64,000 nt of DNA from Rhodococcus antarcticus (GTDB lineage: Bacteria; Actinomycetota; Actinomycetes; Mycobacteriales; Mycobacteriaceae). The translations under genes and the position numbers were made by a program. A model generated the notes under the pieces. It ran no database searches and was not told the origin of the DNA. It worked only from the letters and a program-made list of their open reading frames with translations. Below are positions 57,813 through 64,000 of this stretch, piece after piece; positions within the stretch are counted from its first letter, which is position 1, and the number at the start of each line of letters is the position of its first letter. The DNA is taken from assembly GCF_026153295.1 (NCBI RefSeq), contig NZ_CP110615.1, positions 1,736,001-1,800,000 on the forward strand. Reading direction: 5' to 3'.

Positions 57813-59279
57813 TCAGCGCGCGGGGCCGAGCACCGCCCGCAGCGCTTCCCGGACGGTGGCGGGCAGCGGCGCGGTCGTGTCGAGCGCCACCGCCTCAGGC
57901 CAGGGGTCTGCCGACCGCGCCATGGCCGCCGCGATCTCCGGGGTGGCCTCGGAAGGACCCCGCGGCCGCTGGTGGATCCGCTGCGCCGCCACCTCCGCGG
58001 GGACCACGCAGCGCAGCTCGGTCACGTCGGAGGAGCCCTGGAGGGCCAGCGACACCACCCGGGTCCGGTCGGCGGCGGAGGTCCACGAGGCATCCAGCAC
58101 CACCGAGCGCCCCAGCCCCAGCTCTGACCGGGCGCGGTCCAGCAGCGCGGCGAGCACCCGCTCCTTGGCCCCGGCCGAGTACGCACCGCCGTCCACCGTG
58201 CCGCCCTCGCCCGCGATCTCCCCGGCCGCCCGGAGCTCGACGCGGAGCACGTCGCTGGCCAGCACCACCGCCCCCAGCTCGGCCGCGAGCGCGGCGGCCA
58301 CGGTCGACTTGCCTGTGCCGGGCAGCCCGCCGACCAGCACCAGCCGCACCGTGGCCGCCCGGAGGTGCCGCAGGGCCAGGTCGGCGTAGCCCGCCGCCTG
58401 CTCGGCCGCCCCGGCCCGGCCCTGGGTGTGCTGCAGGCCCTCGACCTTGGCGCGGACGAACGCGCGGTAGGCGGTGTAGTGGTGGACGAGGGAGTCCGGT
58501 GCCGCCACCGTCTCGCCGGAGGCCAGCGCGTAGTCGTGCAGGAAGTCCGCGGCGAGCCCGGGGCGGCCGAGGTGCTCCAGGTCCATGGCGAGGAAGGCGG
58601 CATCGTCGAGGCGGTCGACGAAGCGGAGCCGGTCGTCGAAGTCGAGGCAGTCGAGCACCCGGGGGCCGTCCGGCAGGCAGAACACGTCCTCGGCGATGAG
58701 GTCGGCGTGCCCGTCGACGATGCACCCCTGGGCCACCCGCAGGGCCAGCAGCGGACCGCGGCCGTCGAGGAACTGCGCGACCAGCTCCGCGACCTCGTCC
58801 AGGACCCCTGCGTCGAGCACCCCCATCTCGCGGGCCTGGTCGACGTTGTCGCCCCAGCGCTCCCGCAGGGCGTCCGCCCCGCCCTCGGCGTCGACCTCGG
58901 GCCCTCGGCGGGCGGTGCCGTGGAAGTCCGCCACCAGGTGCGCCAGGGCCACCAGGTGGGCATCGACGGCGCGCCCCTGCGTGACCATCGTGGACAGCCG
59001 CAGCTCGTCCGGCATCCGGCGCATCACCAGCACGGGCTCGGCCGCCCCCCCGAGCGGGTCCTCGACGGTCACCACCCCCAGGTAGACGTCGGGCGCGAGG
59101 CGTCGGTTCAGCTCGAGCTCGCGGTCCAGGGCCGCCCGGCGGCGGGCCGGGGTGCTGAAGTCCAGGAACGCGGTGCGCACGGGCTTCTTCATCTTGTGGG
59201 CGCGGTCGGCCGAGAGGACCAGCACCCCCGAGTGCGTCTCGGCCACGGTGAGGAACGGGGTGCTCCAGGCGCTGCTCAC
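57813..59279 (-). CDS. Fusion of an aminoglycoside-phosphotransferase-like domain and a P-loop kinase domain
   Basis: A 488-residue protein. The first 320 residues resemble the APH/kinase-like fold of this actinobacterial family (HKMKKPVRTAFLDFSTPARRRAALDRELELNRRLAPDVYLGV; VDGHADLIAEDVFCLPDGPRVLDCLDFDDRLRF). The C-terminal part has a Walker A loop, LVGGLPGTGKSTVAAALAAELG, and LDASWTSAADRTRVVSLA like small-molecule kinases (zeta-toxin/AAA group). The family is common beside USP genes in actinobacteria; the substrate is unknown. GTG 59279 overlaps the USP stop by four bases. Confidence 0.82.
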   Translation of the reverse strand: MSSAWSTPFLTVAETHSGVLVLSADRAHKMKKPVRTAFLDFSTPARRRAALDRELELNRRLAPDVYLGVVTVEDPLGGAAEPVLVMRRMPDELRLSTMVTQGRAVDAHLVALAHLVADFHGTARRGPEVDAEGGADALRERWGDNVDQAREMGVLDAGVLDEVAELVAQFLDGRGPLLALRVAQGCIVDGHADLIAEDVFCLPDGPRVLDCLDFDDRLRFVDRLDDAAFLAMDLEHLGRPGLAADFLHDYALASGETVAAPDSLVHHYTAYRAFVRAKVEGLQHTQGRAGAAEQAAGYADLALRHLRAATVRLVLVGGLPGTGKSTVAAALAAELGAVVLASDVLRVELRAAGEIAGEGGTVDGGAYSAGAKERVLAALLDRARSELGLGRSVVLDASWTSAADRTRVVSLALQGSSDVTELRCVVPAEVAAQRIHQRPRGPSEATPEIAAAMARSADPWPEAVALDTTAPLPATVREALRAVLGPAR

Positions 59280-60160
59280 GACTCCCGGACGACCACCAGC
59301 GGGCAGTCGACGGACTGCAGCAGCGCGCGGCTCGTGGAGCCCAGCAGCATGCTCGCGAACCCGCCGCGGCCGTGGCTGCCGACCACGACCAGCGCGGCCC
59401 CCTCGGCCTCGGCGAGCAGGGTGCGCACCGGCCGGTCCTCCACCACCACCTCGCGGACGACCACCCCGGGGTGCCGCGCGGCCGGGGCGGCCAGCGCCAG
59501 GGCGAGGACTTCGGTGTGCCCGGCCTGCAGCAGCGCGGGGTCCAGCACCGCGGCGGAGCTGTCCAGCGCGTAGACCGCCGCCAGGTCGAGGTCGGTCCAC
59601 GCGTGCACGGCCACCAGGTCGGCACCGCGCAGCGCGGCCTCCGCGAACGCCAGCTCCACGGCCCGGTCGCTGGTGGGCGAGCCGTCCACCCCGACCACGA
59701 CGGGCCCCTGCTCGGGCGTGGCCACCGCGGCGTGCACCACCACGACGGGGCAGCGGGCGTGGCCGACCACCGAGGAGCTCACCGAGTGCGCCAGCCCACC
59801 GGAGCGCTCGCCGACGCCGCGGGAACCGACCACGAGCAGGCCGGCGTCGAGGGAGTGGGCGAGCAGGGCGGTCACCGGCGGGCCCGGGTGCAGCTCGGCG
59901 CGCACGTCGGTGGCGCCCAGGGCGCGGGCCTGCGCGGCCGCAGCTGTGAGCACCTCGCTGGTGCGGAACCGGTGGCTGACCGCAGCGTCGGTGAGCACGG
60001 TGCTCAGCTCGCCGATCCCGGGACCGGGCAGCGCGGCCACCACCAGCAGCGGCACGTCGCGCAGGCGGGCCTCGGTGGCGGCCCAGGCCACCGCGCTCCC
60101 GGCGGCCGGTGATCCGTCGACCCCGACGACGACCGGAGCCGGGGCGGTCGGTGTGCTCAC
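59276..60160 (-). CDS. Tandem-domain universal stress protein
   Basis: A 294-residue protein of two USP domains. Domain 1: VVVGVDGSPAAGSAVAWAATEARLRDVPLLVVAALPG and LLVVGSRGVGERSGGLAHSVSSSVVGHARCPVVVVH. Domain 2: VVVGVDGSPTSDRAVELAFAEAALRGADLVAVHAWTD and LVVVGSHGRGGFASMLLGSTSRALLQSVDCPLVVVRE. Both have ATP loops; domain 1's is longer than usual by a few residues. GTG 60160 overlaps the previous USP gene, and its own end overlaps the APH-like gene, so three genes share one transcript. Confidence 0.92.
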   Translation of the reverse strand: MSTPTAPAPVVVGVDGSPAAGSAVAWAATEARLRDVPLLVVAALPGPGIGELSTVLTDAAVSHRFRTSEVLTAAAAQARALGATDVRAELHPGPPVTALLAHSLDAGLLVVGSRGVGERSGGLAHSVSSSVVGHARCPVVVVHAAVATPEQGPVVVGVDGSPTSDRAVELAFAEAALRGADLVAVHAWTDLDLAAVYALDSSAAVLDPALLQAGHTEVLALALAAPAARHPGVVVREVVVEDRPVRTLLAEAEGAALVVVGSHGRGGFASMLLGSTSRALLQSVDCPLVVVRES

Positions 60161-60717
60161 GCCGCGACGACGGCGGCCGCGGGCACGACGACGACCGGGC
60201 AGGACAGGCCGTGCGCGGAGTGGTTCAGAACCGTCGAGCTGACCGAGCCCAGGACGCGGCTGTGGTGGCGCGCCCCGAGCACGAGCAGGGCCACCCCGGC
60301 CGCCGCGCGGCGCAGCTCGTCGGCGTTGATGCCCTCCACGACCAGGGCCGTGATCTCGACCGCCGGCTCGCCGGCGGCGACCCGCTCGGCGAGGACGCCG
60401 TCCACCGTCTCCTGCAGCCCGGCGCCGATGAACGCGGCGGGCTGACCCTCCTCCGGCCACACGGGGAACACGCCCCAGATGCTCGGGTAGTGGAACACGT
60501 GCAGCGCCACCACGTCCCCACCACGGTAGGCGGCCTCGGTGGCCGCGAAGCGCAGCGCCGCCACCGAGGCCGGGTCGTCGTCCATGCCGACCACGACACG
60601 GGCGGCCAGCGCGGTCGGGTCGGTCGGCAGCGGGGCGGGACCAGCGGTGGTCTCCGGTGCGGTGGTCTCCGGTGCGGTGGTCTCCGGTGCGGTGGTGGGA
60701 GCAGCGGTGGTGGTCAT
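60157..60717 (-). CDS. Universal stress protein, single domain, with repeat-containing N-terminus
   Basis: A 186-residue USP. The first 30 residues carry TAPET repeated three times from a 15-base DNA repeat (about 60653-60702). The domain reads VVVGMDDDPASVAALRFAATEAAYRGGDVVALHVFHYPSIWG and ends GVALLVLGARHHSRVLGSVSSTVLNHSAHGLSCPVVVVP, very like the USP at 47724-48272. As in that protein, His replaces Gly in the ATP loop. ATG 60717 leads the USP-USP-APH-like transcript. Box 11 lies 59 bases upstream. Confidence 0.88.
   Translation of the reverse strand: MTTTAAPTTAPETTAPETTAPETTAGPAPLPTDPTALAARVVVGMDDDPASVAALRFAATEAAYRGGDVVALHVFHYPSIWGVFPVWPEEGQPAAFIGAGLQETVDGVLAERVAAGEPAVEITALVVEGINADELRRAAAGVALLVLGARHHSRVLGSVSSTVLNHSAHGLSCPVVVVPAAAVVAA
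60653..60702. repeat. 15-bp repeat in the USP N-terminus
   Basis: Three copies of GGTGCGGTGGTCTCC (plus-strand reading) plus a partial fourth. The unit is in frame and encodes a TAPET-type pentad. It is similar in kind to the repeat at 17147-17231, suggesting frequent slippage in this genome. Confidence 0.88.
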
Positions 60718-60775
60718 GGGTCGACCCTCCCGCGCCCGCACGCCGCGGGACAGGACCGGCGGTCCCGACGTTCTC

Positions 60776-60790
60776 GGGACCTTGGTCGCT
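60776..60790 (+). promoter_or_regulatory. DosR-like box 11 (GGGACCTTGGTCGCT)
   Basis: One mismatch to box 1. Placed in the divergent region between the USP operon (59 bases from its start) and ackA (105 bases). It may serve both. Confidence 0.6.
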
Positions 60791-60894
60791 GGCCGGGACA
60801 GCGCGGACCGACCACCGTGGCGGGGTGACCGCCCTCCTGCCCCCGCCCGTGCCGGTCGACCTCCGGTGCGAGCCCGCACCGGTGGTGCCCTGAC

Positions 60895-61974
60895 GTGCAC
60901 GCCGACCGGGTGCTGGTCGTCAACGCGGGCTCGTCCAGCCTGAAGCTGCGGCTGCTCGAGGGGGTCGAGGTGGTGCGCAGCGCGGACCTGCCGGCCGGCG
61001 GCGACGCGGGCGCGGCGCTGCGGGACTGGCCGACCCCGGACGTGGTCGGCCACCGCGTGGTGCACGGTGGCACCGAGTTCACCGGTCCGGTGCGGGTCGA
61101 CGCCGGTGTGCGCCGGGCGCTGGGCGAGCTCACCGACCTGGCGCCGCTGCACCAGCCGACGTCCCTCGCCGCGCTGGACGCGGTGTCCGCGATGCTGCCC
61201 GGGGTCCCGGCCGTGACCTGCTTCGACACCGCCTTCCACGCCGACATCCCGGACGCGGCCGCCACCTGCGCCGTCCCGCTGGAGTGGCGCCAGCGCTGGG
61301 GGATCCGCCGCTACGGCTTCCACGGTTTGTCGCACGCCTGGGCCGCCCGGCGCGCGGCGGAGCTCGTCGGTCGTCCCGTGGAGCAGCTGCGGGTGGTGAG
61401 CTGCCACCTCGGGGCCGGGGCCTCCGTGACGGCGGTGCTCGGTGGCCGCAGCGTCGACACCACGATGGGGTTCACGCCGCTGGACGGCCTGGTGATGGCG
61501 ACCCGCTCCGGCTCGGTCGACCCGGGGCTGGTGCTGTGGCTGCTGGAGCACGAGCACCTGGCCGCGCACGAGGTGGCCGCTTCGCTGGAGCAGCGCTCGG
61601 GGCTGCTCGCCCTCGCCGGGACCGCGGACCTGGAGGAGGTCGTTCGGCGCTCCCGCGTGCGGGACCCGCGGGCCGTGCTCGCGCTGGAGGTCTACCTGCA
61701 CGCCCTCGTCGCCGGGGTCGCTGCCATGACCGCCGCGACGGGCGGGCTCGACGTCCTCGTGCTGACCGGCGGGGTGGGCGAGCACTCGGCCGTGGTGCGC
61801 GCCCGCGCGGCGGCGGCCCTGGCCTTCCTCGGCGTGGTCCTCGACGGCCCGGCCAACGACCGTGCCCATGCCGACGCCGACGTGTCCGCGCCGGGCTCGT
61901 CGGTGCGCACGCTCGTGGTCACCGCCCGCGAGGACCTGCAGATCGCCCACGAGGTGCGCACGCTGCCGGGGTGA
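60895..61974 (+). CDS. ackA: Acetate kinase
   Basis: A 359-residue acetokinase, slightly shorter than the usual 390-400. Motifs are complete: VLVVNAGSSSLKLRLL, VVGHRVVHGG, CFDTAFHADIPD, RYGFHGLSHAWAA, CHLGAGASVTAV, DTTMGFTPLDGLVMATRSGSVDPG and LTGGVGEHSAVVRAR. It makes ATP from acetyl phosphate. No pta or phosphoketolase gene is visible, so the acetyl-phosphate source is outside the window. GTG 60895. A 22-codon ORF at 60826-60894 (VTALLPPPVPVDLRCEPAPVVP) ends directly before it and may be a leader. It converges on arcC with two bases between. Confidence 0.95.
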   Translation: MHADRVLVVNAGSSSLKLRLLEGVEVVRSADLPAGGDAGAALRDWPTPDVVGHRVVHGGTEFTGPVRVDAGVRRALGELTDLAPLHQPTSLAALDAVSAMLPGVPAVTCFDTAFHADIPDAAATCAVPLEWRQRWGIRRYGFHGLSHAWAARRAAELVGRPVEQLRVVSCHLGAGASVTAVLGGRSVDTTMGFTPLDGLVMATRSGSVDPGLVLWLLEHEHLAAHEVAASLEQRSGLLALAGTADLEEVVRRSRVRDPRAVLALEVYLHALVAGVAAMTAATGGLDVLVLTGGVGEHSAVVRARAAAALAFLGVVLDGPANDRAHADADVSAPGSSVRTLVVTAREDLQIAHEVRTLPG

Positions 61975-61976
61975 GC

Positions 61977-62882
61977 TCAGGCGGTCACCGTGGTCCCGGC
62001 CGTCCCGGCGACCACGGCGGCGGCGTCGTCGAGGGCGCCGATCACCGCGGGACGTCCGGTCGCGACCACGAACCGCCGGCACGCCTCCACCTTCGGTCCC
62101 ATCGACCCCGCCGCCAGCTCCAGAGCGTCGACGTCGACGGTGCGCACCGTCGGCAGCAGGGCCGCCGCCGGGGTGCCGAACCCGCTCAGCACGCCGGCCA
62201 CGTCGGTCAGCAGCACCAGCCGGTCGGCGTCGAGGGCCTGCGCGAGCAGCGCCGCGGTGAGGTCCTTGTCGACCACGGCCTCGACACCGCGCAGCCCACC
62301 GTCGGCGCCCTCCACCACCGGCACCCCACCCCCTCCCCCGCAGACCACGACCGTCCGGGCGTCGACCAGCGCGGCGATGCTCGCGAGCTCCACCACGCGC
62401 AGGGGCTCCGGGGAGGCCACCACGCGGCGCCACTGCTCGCCGTCGGAGCGCACGGTCCACCGGTGCTCGTGGGCCTGGCGCACCGCGTGCTCGCGCGTCA
62501 TCACCGCGCCCACGGGCTTCGTCGGCGCGGCGAACGCCGGATCCTGCGCGGAGACCACGGTCTGGGTCACCACCACGAGCACCGGGCGGCGCACCCCCGC
62601 GTCGTGCAGCGCCTGCGCGAACCAGTAGCCGATCATGCCCTGGGTCTGTGCCCCCAGGACGTCCAGCGGGTAGGGCTCGCTCAGCGACGGGTCGGCGGAG
62701 CTCTGCACCGCGAGCAGTCCCACCTGGGGCCCGTTGCCGTGCACGAGGACCAGCTCGTGGGACTCGGCCAGCGGGGCCAGGGCGGCCGCCGCGGCCTGCA
62801 CGTGGTGACGCTGCACGGCGGCGTCGGGCGGCTCGCCCCGGCGCAGCAGCGCGTTTCCGCCGACCGCGACGACGATGCGCAC
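61977..62882 (-). CDS. arcC: Carbamate kinase
   Basis: A 301-residue enzyme that transfers phosphate from carbamoyl phosphate to ADP, the ATP-yielding step of the arginine deiminase pathway. RIVVAVGGNALLRRGE is the family N-terminus, and VLVHGNGPQVGLLAVQ, DVLGAQTQGMIGYW, VVCGGGGGVPVVEG, AVVDKDLTAALLAQAL and AAGSMGPKVEACRRFV follow in order. GTG 62882 lies two bases after the arcB stop. Last gene of arcA-arcB-arcC. Confidence 0.95.
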   Translation of the reverse strand: MRIVVAVGGNALLRRGEPPDAAVQRHHVQAAAAALAPLAESHELVLVHGNGPQVGLLAVQSSADPSLSEPYPLDVLGAQTQGMIGYWFAQALHDAGVRRPVLVVVTQTVVSAQDPAFAAPTKPVGAVMTREHAVRQAHEHRWTVRSDGEQWRRVVASPEPLRVVELASIAALVDARTVVVCGGGGGVPVVEGADGGLRGVEAVVDKDLTAALLAQALDADRLVLLTDVAGVLSGFGTPAAALLPTVRTVDVDALELAAGSMGPKVEACRRFVVATGRPAVIGALDDAAAVVAGTAGTTVTA

Positions 62883-62884
62883 CG

Positions 62885-63907
62885 TCAGCGACCCAGGGCA
62901 GCGACCAGGACCGCCTTGATGGTGTGCAGCCGGTTCTCGGCCTGGTCGAACACGAGGGAGGCGGCCGAGCGGAACACCGCGTCGGTGACCTCGGCCCCGT
63001 CCAGCCCGAACGTCGCGTGCACCTTCTCCCCGAGCACCGTGGTGCGGTCGTGCACCGCGGGCAGGCAGTGCAGGAAGGCGACGTCCGGGTTGTGCGTGGC
63101 CGCCACCAGCTCGGCGGTCACCCGGTACGGCGTCAGCAGCGGCACCCGGGTGCTCCAGGCGCTCTCCGGCTCGCCCATGCTCACCCACACGTCGGTGTAG
63201 AGGAAGTCCGCGTTGGCCACCCCGAGCTCGGGGTCCTCGGTCACCAGGACCCGGGCACCGCTGGTCTCGGCCAGGGCGTGCGCGGTGGCCACGACGTCGT
63301 CGGGCGGCCACAGCGCGCGCGGCGCGGCGATGCGGACGTCCATGCCCAGCAGCGCCCCGGCCACCAGCAGGGAGCGACCGACGTTGCCGTGGCCGTCGCC
63401 GAGGAAGCAGAGGCTGATCCCGTCGACCGGGCCGGGGTGGTGCTCGAGCATCGTCATCACGTCGGCGAGCACCTGGGTGGGGTGCCAGGAGTCGGTGAGG
63501 CCGTTCCACACGGGGACCCCGGCGTGCTCGGCGAGCTGCTCCACGGTCTCCTGGGCGAACCCCCGGAACTCGATGCCGTCGAACATCCGGCCCAGCACCT
63601 GTGCGGTGTCCTCGACCGACTCCTCCCGGCCCATGTGCGAGCCGGCCGTGTCGAGGTAGGTCACGTGGGCGCCCTGCTCGTGCGCAGCCACCTCGAACGC
63701 GCACCGGGTCCGGGTGGAGCTCTTCTCGAACACCAGCGCGATGTTGCGTCCGGTCAGCCGGGGGACCTCGGTGCCGGCGGCCCGCTCGCGCTTGAGCTCG
63801 CCGGCGGTGCGGACGAGCTCCAGCAGCCCGTGGGCGTCCAGGTCGAGGGTGCGCAGCAGCGAGCCCGGGTGGCGCCCGGTGGCCCGGGTGGTCGTCGGCG
63901 CGCTCAC
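62885..63907 (-). CDS. arcB: Ornithine carbamoyltransferase, catabolic
   Basis: A 340-residue enzyme making carbamoyl phosphate and ornithine from citrulline. The carbamoyl-phosphate loop reads [16 protein letters not shown], the ornithine side has [15 protein letters not shown], and the active-site Cys loop is [11 protein letters not shown] choose GTG 63907 ([15 protein letters not shown]), which overlaps the arcA stop; the longer open frame to 63943 overlaps arcA coding sequence. The anabolic form (argF) is often of similar length, but position between arcA and arcC assigns it to the catabolic pathway. Confidence 0.95.
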   Translation of the reverse strand: MSAPTTTRATGRHPGSLLRTLDLDAHGLLELVRTAGELKRERAAGTEVPRLTGRNIALVFEKSSTRTRCAFEVAAHEQGAHVTYLDTAGSHMGREESVEDTAQVLGRMFDGIEFRGFAQETVEQLAEHAGVPVWNGLTDSWHPTQVLADVMTMLEHHPGPVDGISLCFLGDGHGNVGRSLLVAGALLGMDVRIAAPRALWPPDDVVATAHALAETSGARVLVTEDPELGVANADFLYTDVWVSMGEPESAWSTRVPLLTPYRVTAELVAATHNPDVAFLHCLPAVHDRTTVLGEKVHATFGLDGAEVTDAVFRSAASLVFDQAENRLHTIKAVLVAALGR

Positions 63908-64000
63908 CGGAGGCCGTCGCGCTCGATCGGCAGGGTCATGCACCGGGAGCCGCCCCGGCCACGGCCGAGCTCGTTGCCCGGGATGGAGAGGACCTCGATG
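63904..64000 (-). CDS. arcA: Arginine deiminase, C-terminal fragment
   Basis: The last 31 residues of arginine deiminase: [19 protein letters not shown] then [12 protein letters not shown] and the stop at 63904. [13 protein letters not shown] contains the catalytic Cys of ADI, which hydrolyses arginine to citrulline and ammonia. The rest lies beyond the right edge. It overlaps arcB by four bases, so arcA-arcB-arcC is one operon on the minus strand. Confidence 0.95.
   Translation of the reverse strand, partial: IEVLSIPGNELGRGRGGSRCMTLPIERDGLR

Overview
The window is 64 kb of very GC-rich DNA with frequent GTG starts and many 4-base stop/start overlaps. It looks like the chromosome of an actinomycete. 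The strongest taxonomic clue is at 13.3-19.2 kb, where the gene order matches Mycobacterium tuberculosis Rv1822-Rv1832 (pgsA2-like, DUF881, sbp, DUF881, gcvH, garA, MerR/FtsR, bifunctional nuclease, MerR, gcvP). With Ku, GTP-type PEPCK, GuaB1 and a DosR/DosS-like system, this suggests Mycobacteriales in the broad sense or a neighbouring order. The genus cannot be named from this sequence alone.

Layout. 0-8.2 kb holds housekeeping genes: a PhzF fragment, a beta-hydroxyacid dehydrogenase, DUF1697, GuaB1, a PPOX protein, two CNNM/CBS membrane proteins, an FAD oxidoreductase and a conserved glycosylase-like protein. 8.3-19.2 kb has a substrate-binding/VWA protein, then gcvP behind a tandem glycine riboswitch and the conserved regulatory cluster. 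19.3-31.7 kb is mixed: a GGDEF protein, a decayed amino-acid ABC transporter, a lytic transglycosylase, a BNR-repeat protein paired with a MoaD-like carrier, Ku, DUF3099, an ANTAR regulator, PEPCK, and a SulP transporter next to an ArsR regulator. 31.7-64 kb looks like a hypoxia/dormancy island: narK-narGHJI, cupin, BON and SPFH proteins, aquaporin, an HPF/RaiA-like ribosome factor, GAF-ANTAR regulators, five universal stress proteins, two Acg-like nitroreductase-fold proteins, a DosS-like kinase, two DosR-like regulators, acetate kinase and the arginine deiminase pathway arcA(partial)-arcB-arcC.

How it fits together. Nitrate respiration allows electron transport without oxygen. Acetate kinase and carbamate kinase make ATP by substrate-level phosphorylation. 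The ribosome factor and stress proteins fit a resting state. I read a repeated 15-bp imperfect palindrome, close to GGGACCTTSGGCCCT, ahead of many of these genes. It resembles the mycobacterial DosR box and appears to tie the island into one regulon that includes several small genes of unknown function.

The island and its left flank also carry several broken genes: an amino-acid ABC transporter, a DUF305 protein, a SHOCT-like fragment, a truncated BON paralogue that kept its promoter box, and a GAF-like gene with a 1-base frameshift. No tRNA, rRNA, CRISPR array, insertion sequence or prophage was recognised.
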